A stretch of DNA of 64,000 nucleotides from Patiriisocius marinus (lineage in GTDB: Bacteria; Bacteroidota; Bacteroidia; Flavobacteriales; Flavobacteriaceae): contig NZ_BKCG01000001.1 of assembly GCF_008974325.1 (NCBI RefSeq), positions 682,001-746,000 on the forward strand. Reading direction: 5' to 3'. The notes beneath the pieces are model-generated. The model had not been told where the DNA came from, did not search any database, and worked only from the letters and a program-made list of their open reading frames with translations. Of the stretch, positions 9,012 through 17,510 are shown one piece after another. The position numbers were made by a program, and so were the translations under genes. Position 1 is the stretch's first letter. Every line of letters begins with the position of its first letter.

Positions 9012-10070
9012 ATGAAATTTTTCACCGTACTCCTTATTGTTTTCACCACATTTTTAGCCTGTGAAAAAGCTTCTTTATACGAGGTTCCACACGGTGAAGA
9101 AGTAGCATATAACTCAAATGATACTATGCTAGAATCCAATGTAAAAACAAATAGTATTGCCTTTATCGCAGGTTTCGATGAAGATGAAAATACATATTAT
9201 ACAAATGCAACTAGATATTTTAAAAACCAACAAATTCCTGTTGTAGAAGAGCTTTATTCATTAGATGAAATTATCGCCTATTTAAATATGTCAACCAAAA
9301 CTTACAAGAATATTCACATTATTAGCCACAGTAATCCATGGGCCGGAATCTCTTTAAAAGTAAGTAAAGACGGAAACCGGATTACTGTGCACAATTTAGA
9401 TACTGCGCTAAATTCAAAAAGCATTCCTATAGTAACACATGGAGTTGACGAACACACGAATATCATTTTTCACTCTTGTGGATTGGGCGAAAATACCGAA
9501 CTCGCTCAACTGTTAAAGCAAGCATTTACAAACACCGTTTCACCTCAACTAATTGCATCGCCATATTTTAATGTTTTTGGCGGAAACTATGTGCCGCATT
9601 ACCTTGCGAAACCTTATTATGTTTCATACCCAACAGGGCATTCTCCCGGACCTCTTGCGTTATCTGAAGAAATGAAAACAATATACCCTAAGGTTACTAT
9701 TGATTGGAATACAGCCTTAACAACTAGAAAAGAAACTACAGCTACCGAAATATATTCTTATCGATTTAATGTTCCTGTTGAATGGGAATTTACATTTGAA
9801 GATGTTTCTGAAATACCATCTCTTGAAACCCGTGACGACATAATGGACTTCGTTAGTGAGCAAGATGAGATGGCTATGGCCTTATACGAATTAGATATTC
9901 CGCTTGAAAAATACCGATGGATCATTAAAATTTCCGAAGAAAAAAAGACCTTACTTATTAAAGGCAAAACTACTATTCTATGTGTTTTAGACCCCATTGA
10001 AAATAGTAATGATGCAGGTAATTATGCCGTTCCAGAAATTACAAACGAAAATCTATATACGGTATTCTAA
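9012..10070 (+). CDS. Lipoprotein with caspase-like (clan CD) His/Cys arrangement
   Basis: 352 residues. Signal peptide with lipobox ending at Cys17 (FLAC). The segment 48-175 has alternating hydrophobic strands: SIAFIAGFD, then KNIHIISHSNPWAG with His106, then NIIFHSCGLGEN with Cys156. A His at the end of one strand and a Cys at the end of the next, each followed by small residues, is the active-site layout of clan CD proteins (caspases, gingipains, and the DUF4347-type domains HxxSHG...LYGC). The 50-residue separation fits. The C-terminal 140 residues are not recognised. No family was assigned by search, so peptidase activity is only a hypothesis. Confidence 0.75.
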   Translation: MKFFTVLLIVFTTFLACEKASLYEVPHGEEVAYNSNDTMLESNVKTNSIAFIAGFDEDENTYYTNATRYFKNQQIPVVEELYSLDEIIAYLNMSTKTYKNIHIISHSNPWAGISLKVSKDGNRITVHNLDTALNSKSIPIVTHGVDEHTNIIFHSCGLGENTELAQLLKQAFTNTVSPQLIASPYFNVFGGNYVPHYLAKPYYVSYPTGHSPGPLALSEEMKTIYPKVTIDWNTALTTRKETTATEIYSYRFNVPVEWEFTFEDVSEIPSLETRDDIMDFVSEQDEMAMALYELDIPLEKYRWIIKISEEKKTLLIKGKTTILCVLDPIENSNDAGNYAVPEITNENLYTVF

Positions 10071-10131
10071 ACCCCTTGTTTACAATCGTTATATTTGTTA
10101 ACCAACTTAAAACAGCGCTAAATTCGCTTTC

Positions 10132-13100
10132 GTGATAAAGAACTTAAATCCATTTTACAGCAAAACTCTACAAGCTTTAAAGCTGCATTTTGAACGCACA
10201 ATTTTAGCCCTAGTTGTACTGTTTTTTTGCAATAATGCAACTTCACAAACGAACGAACTAAAAGCCTATACCGTTGAGGATGGTTTGCCGCAATCTCAAG
10301 TATATGCAATTGCACAGGATACGATAGGTTATTTGTGGCTTGGAACACAAGGGGGTGGATTAGCTCGTTTTGACGGAGAACACTTTGAAGTTTTTAACGA
10401 AAAAAGTGGGTTGGGATCTAGTTATGTAAATACCCTCGTCTCAATCAATAACGACGTTCTAATAGGAACTAGAAAAGGAGTTTCTATTTTTAATGGCCGA
10501 AATTTTAAAAACTTCAACACTCCTGCTGTTCGTCAAATAAGAGTGATAAACAAGGAAATCTACTTTGCAACGATTCAAGGAATTTTCACATTAACAAACA
10601 CTGGTAAGGTTCAACAATGCGTACTTTCTGAAGCGATCAACAACGCGAGTGTTAATGATATTGTTTTTAAAAACAATAACTACTGGATTGCTACTAAAGA
10701 GGGATTCTATAAAACGCAATCTCTTCTAAAAAGAAAACCTGTATCTCAAATTGCCAATGGTAATTTCACCTCAATTACAACTACAATTGATCAAATTTTT
10801 GCTGCTACTTTTAATGATGGTATTAGGCAATACAACGTTGACGGAACTCCTCTAAACACTTCTAATATCCCAAGAAGAATTAACAGCATTAAAATACTGG
10901 ACAATAAATTATGGATTGCTACAGATACTAAAGGATTATTTGTGTTAAACCCAAATACCTTTGAAATTGAAGCAACTATTAGCGATAGACAAGGACTTTC
11001 GGTTAGACATGTACGTTCCGTTTTTAAAGATACGAGTGGACAGCTTTGGATTGCTACAAGTGGTGGCGGTTTAATTAAATACTTCCCAAATCAATTTACG
11101 CATTATGACAAGGACACAGGGCTAATTGGAAATAGAATCTATGCCGTTGAAAGTACGAAGGACCGTGTTTGGTTTTCGGTTGAAGAACAAGGATTGAGTT
11201 ATATAGATTCTTTAGGGATTAAAAGAGCTCCTCCAGTTTCAGACTTTGATAACGTAAAAATTAAAACTCTTGCTAGTGATGCTTCGGGAAACATTTGGGC
11301 TGGTTCTGAAGGAAAAGGGTTGCTTTACAAACACATTAGAAAATACGATAGTATTGTAGTTTCAGGATCAAGTATCGCAACCATCAAACTGGACACAATC
11401 AAAATTGAAAAAGTAACAGATTACGTTCTCAATGAGAAAGTAGGTTTTCCTTCCAACTGGATTAGATCAATATATGTTGATGGTAATGACGTTTGGGCAG
11501 CAACCTATGGTGACGGAATTGTAAAGTTCAATTATGATACAAAAAGAGAACGTATAAATATTATCAAGCATTTTGGGAAAGAGCAAGGTATTGATGATAT
11601 GCTTATTCGCGATTTAAAACCAGATGAACAAGGTAGAATTTGGTATGGAACTCAAGCAGGAGCAATAGGGTTTATTGACAACAATAACGTTACTCATTTA
11701 GGAAATATGTTAGGTGTAAACACTTCTATAAACACCCTAGTTTTTAAAAATAACACGTTATACATTGGCACTGCAGATAGTGGTATTTTCTACTCAACTG
11801 ATAATGATTATAAAAACTTCAAACCATTAACTGGCGATAAAACACCTACCTCTAAAAACAGCTATTTATTGATTTTTGATTCTGAAAACAATCTATGGAC
11901 TGGTAGTGAACGAGGTATTGACAAACTTGTATTAAATAATGAAAATGAAATTATCGATCTTTTTCACTATGGAAGAACCGATGGCTTTTTAGGAATTGAA
12001 ACCTGTTTAAATGCTGTTGCAGAAGATGAGAATAACACATTATGGTTTGGAGCGATTTATGGATTAACTGCATTCGAAAACAATGTAGAAAATAAAGATC
12101 TTCAAACAAAACCTACCATTCACTTTGAGTCTATTGATATTGGTTATAAGTCATTAGACTCTTTATTAAAACTAAATACCAAAAACAAAGTCTTAAATCT
12201 TGAACCAAATGAAAATCAACTTTCATTTACTTATAGAACTGTTGACCTTAATCACCCTAAAGGAGTTCAATATCGCTATAAAATTGACAATACTAAATGG
12301 AGTCCTTGGAGCACAACAGCACAACAAAATTTTGCTGGTTTAGCCTATGGAAAGCACACCTTTAGTGCTCAATCACGCAATTATAGGTGGATTGAAAGCG
12401 AGCCTATTAAATTTAAATTTAACATAGGGACTCCCTTATTTCAGCAAGCTTGGTTTCAATGGTTACTTATTGCTTGTTCACTCTTAATATTGTTCACTAT
12501 TGTGTTTGCCTATGTTAGAAATCTGAAAAAGAAAAACAGAACAAAGCAAGCACAATTAGAACTAGAAAATCACTTACTTGGTTTAGAGCAAAAAGCATTG
12601 CGATTACAAATGAATCCTCATTTTATCTTCAATGTGCTAAACGGAATTAAAGCTATGGGAGTGACAGACACTAAAAAAATGAACACGACCATTAATAGCT
12701 TTGCAACACTTTTAAGGGGTATTTTAAACAACTCCCGTAAAGAACAAATTACACTTGCTGAAGAAATAAATGTACTTAAAAATTATATAGAAGTTGAGCA
12801 GTTAATGGCGCAAAAGCCTTTTAAATATTCATTACAAATAGAATCTGATCTTGATCTAGAAGAAGTATTAATTCCGCCAATGCTTGTGCAGCCATTTGTT
12901 GAAAATGCAATTAAACACGGGATTTCTTCTTCAAATCAAATTAACGGAAACCTAGAAATTCTGTTTAAAACTACACAAACCTATTTAACTTGTAGCATTA
13001 CAGATAATGGAAAAGGAATTTTTGAAACCCAGAAAAATAAAGCTACAACAAGCCATCAATCTGTTGCACTTGGAGTAACAAAAGAACGAATAGAATCTCT

Positions 13101-13200
13101 TAGCGGAAAAGGAGCTTTGAGTATTTCAGAAATAAAAGAAAACAATATAATTAAGGGTACAAGAATTCATTTTAAAATACCTTTAGAAACAGAGTTTTAA
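10132..13200 (+). CDS. Two-component sensor: beta-propeller / Y_Y_Y / LytS-type histidine kinase
   Basis: 1022 residues. Start is GTG; an in-frame stop at 10108-10110 and absence of any nearby ATG leave no better choice. After an N-terminal hydrophobic segment (about 22-38) come Reg_prop propeller blades (about 40-650, repeated motifs such as DTIGYLWLGTQGGGLARF), a Y_Y_Y domain (about 690-765), one membrane helix (774-799) and a LytS-class His_kinase domain. Phospho-acceptor His830 lies in QMNPHFIFN, N-box Asn925 in FVENAIKHG, and D958-NGKG in the ATP lid. So periplasmic sensing is coupled to cytoplasmic phosphorylation of a LytTR regulator, encoded 57 bp downstream. Confidence 0.92.
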   Translation: MIKNLNPFYSKTLQALKLHFERTILALVVLFFCNNATSQTNELKAYTVEDGLPQSQVYAIAQDTIGYLWLGTQGGGLARFDGEHFEVFNEKSGLGSSYVNTLVSINNDVLIGTRKGVSIFNGRNFKNFNTPAVRQIRVINKEIYFATIQGIFTLTNTGKVQQCVLSEAINNASVNDIVFKNNNYWIATKEGFYKTQSLLKRKPVSQIANGNFTSITTTIDQIFAATFNDGIRQYNVDGTPLNTSNIPRRINSIKILDNKLWIATDTKGLFVLNPNTFEIEATISDRQGLSVRHVRSVFKDTSGQLWIATSGGGLIKYFPNQFTHYDKDTGLIGNRIYAVESTKDRVWFSVEEQGLSYIDSLGIKRAPPVSDFDNVKIKTLASDASGNIWAGSEGKGLLYKHIRKYDSIVVSGSSIATIKLDTIKIEKVTDYVLNEKVGFPSNWIRSIYVDGNDVWAATYGDGIVKFNYDTKRERINIIKHFGKEQGIDDMLIRDLKPDEQGRIWYGTQAGAIGFIDNNNVTHLGNMLGVNTSINTLVFKNNTLYIGTADSGIFYSTDNDYKNFKPLTGDKTPTSKNSYLLIFDSENNLWTGSERGIDKLVLNNENEIIDLFHYGRTDGFLGIETCLNAVAEDENNTLWFGAIYGLTAFENNVENKDLQTKPTIHFESIDIGYKSLDSLLKLNTKNKVLNLEPNENQLSFTYRTVDLNHPKGVQYRYKIDNTKWSPWSTTAQQNFAGLAYGKHTFSAQSRNYRWIESEPIKFKFNIGTPLFQQAWFQWLLIACSLLILFTIVFAYVRNLKKKNRTKQAQLELENHLLGLEQKALRLQMNPHFIFNVLNGIKAMGVTDTKKMNTTINSFATLLRGILNNSRKEQITLAEEINVLKNYIEVEQLMAQKPFKYSLQIESDLDLEEVLIPPMLVQPFVENAIKHGISSSNQINGNLEILFKTTQTYLTCSITDNGKGIFETQKNKATTSHQSVALGVTKERIESLSGKGALSISEIKENNIIKGTRIHFKIPLETEF

Positions 13201-13257
13201 AAAATTTTAATTTTTGAAATTTTATAGATTCAACTAATAAATTATAAATTAGATTAT

Positions 13258-14007
13258 ATGTTATCAGCCATTATTATTGAGGATATGCCAGATGCTTTAA
13301 TGCTTCTTGAACAAGAATTAAAACAGAATCATAAAGATATTGATGTTGTTGCAACTGCAAAAAGTGTTGTAGAAGCAGCGAAGGTACTGCGTAAACAAAC
13401 TCCAGACATTTTATTTTTAGATATCATGCTTGGTGACGGAACTGGATTTGATGTGCTTGAAATATTTCCAGATTTACCAAGCAAGATCATATTTGTAACA
13501 GCTAGTGATGAGTATGCGATTAGAGCCTTTAAGTTTGCCGCTATTGATTATGTTTTAAAACCATATGCACCAGAAGATTTAGCAAAAGCGATAGGTAGAG
13601 CTAAAGAACAATTACACCCAGGAAGTGAACGCTTAAGTATATTAAAGGAAACTATTGCTACACCAGATGCACGTCCAGATAAAATATCATTACACACTTT
13701 AGATAAAATTATTATTGTTGGACTTGATGAAATTATACGTTGCGAAGCAGATAGCAATAACACCATGTTTCACCTTACTAACGGGAAAAAAGTATTTGTA
13801 ACTAAAACCCTAAAGTACTTTAGCGATATGCTAAGCGGGTATAATTTTCTTCGCGTACACCAAAGTCATTTAGTAAACTTACAGTGCATAAGTGCCTTTA
13901 TTAAAACGGATGGAGGTTATTTGCTGCTAAAAGACAAACAAACGGTTCCTGTTTCAGTTAGAAAAAAGAGTGAAGTAATTGAGATGCTTGATAGGATGCA
14001 CCGTTAA
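13258..14007 (+). CDS. LytTR-family response regulator
   Basis: 249 residues. Receiver domain 1-120 with acidic pocket (IIEDM), phospho-acceptor Asp55 (LFLDIMLGDG) and conserved Lys101 (YVLKPY). LytTR DNA-binding domain about 142-245 (DEIIRCEADSNNTMFHLTNG, then FLRVHQSHLVNL). It forms a cognate pair with the LytS-type kinase just upstream. LytTR proteins bind direct repeats about 21 bp apart, and two such elements precede the genes at 6025 and 8416; these are the best candidate targets in the window. Regulation of those genes by this protein is inference from motif geometry and proximity. Confidence 0.93.
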   Translation: MLSAIIIEDMPDALMLLEQELKQNHKDIDVVATAKSVVEAAKVLRKQTPDILFLDIMLGDGTGFDVLEIFPDLPSKIIFVTASDEYAIRAFKFAAIDYVLKPYAPEDLAKAIGRAKEQLHPGSERLSILKETIATPDARPDKISLHTLDKIIIVGLDEIIRCEADSNNTMFHLTNGKKVFVTKTLKYFSDMLSGYNFLRVHQSHLVNLQCISAFIKTDGGYLLLKDKQTVPVSVRKKSEVIEMLDRMHR

Positions 14008-14025
14008 ATTTAATTGAAAAGTTGA

Positions 14026-14178
14026 TTAGAAAGCTTTAGCTGTATTATTTGTAGCGTTTCTTTTCTTTCGTTTAATAGGGTATACTGGTCCTTTTGTATC
14101 AGTTTTTTTCATCATAGCGTTTCTGTTAAATGTTAAATCTAGCATTTCAGCTAAAGTATCGTGATTGAAAATTTTCAT
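14026..14178 (-). CDS. Small basic protein, 50 residues
   Basis: A 51-codon frame on the minus strand, too short for usual size cut-offs: ATG at 14178, TAA at 14026-14028. The product begins MKIFNHDTLAEMLDLTFNR, has Asn/Met-rich middle, and a strongly basic segment PIKRKKRN near 36-43. Codon use (AAA, ACA, GCT, TTA) is like neighbouring genes. It lies between the LytTR gene (convergent, 18 bp away) and a pair of hairpins at 14201-14260. Function unknown; the charge could suit nucleic-acid or ribosome contact, but that is speculation. Confidence 0.55.
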   Translation of the reverse strand: MKIFNHDTLAEMLDLTFNRNAMMKKTDTKGPVYPIKRKKRNATNNTAKAF

Positions 14179-14200
14179 ACTATAATTATTAAACCTAATT

Positions 14201-14260
14201 AAAAAAACAAAAGGAGTCTCCTCAAACTCCTTTTGCGAAAAAGCAAACTCATGTTTGCTT
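14201..14260. terminator. Tandem hairpins downstream of the TonB receptor gene
   Basis: Hairpin 1: CAAAAGGAGT / ACTCCTTTTG (14208-14217 with 14226-14235), followed leftward by seven A (seven U in the leftward transcript), so it terminates the receptor gene. Hairpin 2: AAGCAAAC-TCAT-GTTTGCTT (14241-14260) followed rightward by seven T. A third stem, AAAGGGG-N6-CCCCTTT, is at 14322-14341. The pair may also serve as leader or attenuator for the 50-residue gene that starts 23 bp past hairpin 1. Confidence 0.75.
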
Positions 14261-14382
14261 CATTTTTTTAAACATTATCTGTCTAGTTTAACACAAAAGT
14301 AGCATTAGCATCAAAATTACTAAAGGGGTTTTCACCCCTTTTTGTAGCGGTAAAAAGCCCTTTGTTATAATTAATTTGTTTT

Positions 14383-16791
14383 TTAAAATTTGTAGCTAGC
14401 AGCCAAGATTAAATTTCTTCCCGGAGCTGCTATACCTGAAGAATACGTTTGGTAACGTTGATCTGTAATATTTTCTAAAGTTGCATTTAAATGTAGTGCT
14501 TCTGTAAGTTGATACTGTGCACCAAAGTTAAGTGTGTACCATCGTGGAGAATAAGGATTTCCATCTTCGTCTTTGGCATATAAATAGTCATTACTTACTT
14601 GACTAGGTGCTAAGTCTTGGAAATCAAATTGACCATTGAAAATTGCAAAAGCATCAAACTTGAACTTCCCTTTACCATAAATTAAGTGACCATTACCAAA
14701 TTGTGGCGCAGCATGACGAATAGGTGTTTGCTCACCATTTTCTTCTTCCGTAAATCCATCTGTAATATTATATTGAGCGGTAAGTTGTAATGCTTTTGAA
14801 AAGTTCACTTCAAGACCTGCTTCAAAACCATAAACTTCAGATCTAGCCGCATTTTGTATTGCTTGCACATTACTAAGTTCACCTTGGAATTCAATTTCGG
14901 TTTCGCCATCTAGTTCAAAATCTCTTCTTACTAAAGCATCTTTCAATACTGTATAGAAAAGTGCTAAATCCACCTTAACGATATTATCAAAATTTAAAGT
15001 AGTCCCAACCTCTCCGTTATATGCATATTCTGGTTCTAAATCTGGATTAGGAACAACAACGCTTCCTGGCTCACTGTCAAAAACTTTACCTACATCATCA
15101 ATATTTGGTGCTCTAAAAGCTGTTCCGAAATTTAGCCTCCATCCTAGTAAATCATTTGGATTATACGCTATTCCTGCTGAACCTGTTAAGGCGCCTGCAT
15201 CAATATTTGCATCGGTAAAAGGTAGATCATACAAAGTTTCATCAAAAGTTGCATCTACTAAAATGTGGTTGTACCGTGCTCCAGCTTGAAATGATAACTT
15301 ATCTGTAAACTTGAAATTTGTGCTTACGTATGCTGCTATCGATTGCCAAGTTGCGCCATCTGGATACCGAGAAACATCTCTTGTAGAAACTCCATTTGTA
15401 ATATCGGTTTGTTCTCCTGTTGAATTAACTTTATTAAATACATACTCAACTCCATAGTTGAATTTTGAGCTTCTCCAGTCTTTTTCAAAATCCCAGGCTG
15501 CTGTGTAAGCATTTACAATCTCTTCGGTTTGAAATAAAATAGTATCTCCAAAATCTCTATCATTTCTACTTTCTTTAAATCGTTGATACGAAATTGTTGC
15601 TACACTCTCGTCATAAAAACTGTTATTATATGCCGTATTTCTAGCTTGTAAATTTCCAGAAATCCACTCCTGTGGTCCGTAATACCATTCAGAAGATCTA
15701 AGTTCACCATTTTTACGTCTAATTAATCTGTCGTATCGTGAGTAATCACTAGTAGTTGTATAAAATAATCCAAGGTCAAAATTCCATTTTTCACTTGGCA
15801 TGTATCTTATTTTCTGCATCGTATTTATTTGATGATAACCTGTAGTTACCTGAACTCTTGGGTCATCATTTTGAACAACAGTATCAACACCATTTATCGT
15901 CTCCACATATTCGTTTCTTAAATAATCGTCTGGGCCATTACTACCCATTCTCAAATCGTCAAAATCACTAAACGTTACACTTGTTAAAAAAGCCCATTCC
16001 TTAGCACCTATATTAAAATCGAAATGTCCTGTTTTTTCATTATTTGCAGTTGCATAACGTGCTGTTGCATTTCCAGAAACCGAAAGACCCTCTTCAAAAG
16101 AAAACTTAGGCTTCTTTGTATAGAAATTCATCACACCACCTATAGCGTCACTACCATATACAACGGAACCTGGCCCTAAAATCACTTCTGTATTTTCAAC
16201 TGCAAAAGGATCTATTGATATAACATTTTGAACATTTCCGGCTCTAAAAATAGCGTTATTAAATCGTACACCATCTACAGCGATAAGCAATCTATTTGTT
16301 GAAAAACCACGAATTAAAGGACTTCCACCTCCAAGCTGACTTTTTTGAACATATACTGATCCACTTGATTGAAGTAAATCTGCAGCAGTTTGAGGATTAC
16401 TAAAAAGTACATCTTCACTTGTTACTGAAACTATTTGTTGTGGAATATCTTTCTTTTTTTGACCAAATTTAGAAACTGAAAGTACAATTTCATCTAACCC
16501 ATTGGCATCAATAGTCATAAACACTTTATTATCTGCCTTGCTAATTTCAGCTTTTGTTAGTTTTAAAACTTGGTGTGCAATATGCTGAAATGTTAAGATT
16601 TCATTAGTAGCAAATTCTGAAATATCAACAAATCCATCGAAATCAGTAACACCGCTTTTAGATTTATCATTATTAAAAATGGCCACTCCAGGAATTGCAG
16701 ATTGATGTTCCTGATCGAAAACTTGAATTTTTTGGGCGTAAAGTTGGGCTGAGATAGTAATTAAGAGTAGGCAGAGAAATAGTTTTTTCAT
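14383..16791 (-). CDS. TonB-dependent outer-membrane receptor, heme-receptor-like
   Basis: 802 residues. Signal peptide (1-19, ending YAQ), a carboxypeptidase-regulatory-like N-terminal domain (about 20-95), plug domain (about 110-225; PLIRGFSTNRLLIAVDGVR, then GSDAIGGVMNF) and 22-strand type barrel ending in the canonical aromatic terminus (ASYKF). Barrel motifs FRAP (559-562) and NPDL (582-585) correspond to the FRAP/NPNL boxes of bacterial heme receptors, but the His found between those boxes in classical heme receptors is absent here. Substrate is therefore uncertain. Its ATG overlaps the recO stop (TAATG), so it is translated from the porZ-recO transcript. Confidence 0.88.
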   Translation of the reverse strand: MKKLFLCLLLITISAQLYAQKIQVFDQEHQSAIPGVAIFNNDKSKSGVTDFDGFVDISEFATNEILTFQHIAHQVLKLTKAEISKADNKVFMTIDANGLDEIVLSVSKFGQKKKDIPQQIVSVTSEDVLFSNPQTAADLLQSSGSVYVQKSQLGGGSPLIRGFSTNRLLIAVDGVRFNNAIFRAGNVQNVISIDPFAVENTEVILGPGSVVYGSDAIGGVMNFYTKKPKFSFEEGLSVSGNATARYATANNEKTGHFDFNIGAKEWAFLTSVTFSDFDDLRMGSNGPDDYLRNEYVETINGVDTVVQNDDPRVQVTTGYHQINTMQKIRYMPSEKWNFDLGLFYTTTSDYSRYDRLIRRKNGELRSSEWYYGPQEWISGNLQARNTAYNNSFYDESVATISYQRFKESRNDRDFGDTILFQTEEIVNAYTAAWDFEKDWRSSKFNYGVEYVFNKVNSTGEQTDITNGVSTRDVSRYPDGATWQSIAAYVSTNFKFTDKLSFQAGARYNHILVDATFDETLYDLPFTDANIDAGALTGSAGIAYNPNDLLGWRLNFGTAFRAPNIDDVGKVFDSEPGSVVVPNPDLEPEYAYNGEVGTTLNFDNIVKVDLALFYTVLKDALVRRDFELDGETEIEFQGELSNVQAIQNAARSEVYGFEAGLEVNFSKALQLTAQYNITDGFTEEENGEQTPIRHAAPQFGNGHLIYGKGKFKFDAFAIFNGQFDFQDLAPSQVSNDYLYAKDEDGNPYSPRWYTLNFGAQYQLTEALHLNATLENITDQRYQTYSSGIAAPGRNLILAASYKF

Positions 16792-17510
16792 TAGTTAAAA
16801 AGTTGGTTTAGCACAACTAGAGATTTTGGTTTTGTGAAATTCTGCAGGTGTAAATTGTAATAATCTAGCACTAAATTTAAAACATCTAGTCGTTCTTTTT
16901 TAGTTAGTTTGATTCCGGACATTGCCTCAAAATTTATGCCGAAAAACTGCCTTAAATTACCAACAACAGCTCCTGAATAGGAGTAAATAGAGACATCTTG
17001 ATCTTCAAACAAACCTTCTGCTAAATTAAAGTACTGTAAATGAGCGTTTGATGTATCTGGATAGAAGCCTAAATATTCTGTCAACTTCAATAAAAATAAA
17101 ATATGAAAATTTGCAATTGATTCATGATTGTCTAGCCATTGCAACGAAGCTTCAATGTATTGAAACAAGATTTCGTTTTCTTCTTCTTCCTGCACTACGT
17201 TTTTTAACATTTCGGCTAAAAACATTACGAGGGAAGATTTTACAATTTCAGTATGGAGGGTGTTATAAGGATAGGCAACTTTCACCTCACTTATTCGCTC
17301 AAGGGTTCCCTTATTTTTATGGTGAGCAACAATTTCTAATTGCGTCAATGGCTGAAAATACGAAGCCTTTAACTTTCCTTTCTTAGATTTCAAAACTCCA
17401 CGTAATAAATATGTTTTGAGTCCGCTATTTTTAGTATAAGCTGTTACAATTAAATCTGCTTCAGCATATTTTATGGATGAAAATACAATAGCTCGCGTTG
17501 TCTCTACCAT
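16791..17510 (-). CDS. recO: DNA repair protein RecO
   Basis: 239 residues. N-terminal OB-fold features of RecO (TTRAIVFSSIKYAEADLIVTAYT, written in part) with the typical LRGVLKSKKGKLKASYFQPL stretch, then a helical C-terminal domain. RecO helps RecR load RecA on SSB-coated single strands in the RecFOR gap-repair pathway. The flavobacterial type lacks the four-Cys zinc motif of some RecO proteins. Start and stop codons overlap both neighbours as TAATG, pointing to coupled translation in an order porZ-recO-receptor. Confidence 0.93.
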   Translation of the reverse strand: MVETTRAIVFSSIKYAEADLIVTAYTKNSGLKTYLLRGVLKSKKGKLKASYFQPLTQLEIVAHHKNKGTLERISEVKVAYPYNTLHTEIVKSSLVMFLAEMLKNVVQEEEENEILFQYIEASLQWLDNHESIANFHILFLLKLTEYLGFYPDTSNAHLQYFNLAEGLFEDQDVSIYSYSGAVVGNLRQFFGINFEAMSGIKLTKKERLDVLNLVLDYYNLHLQNFTKPKSLVVLNQLFN

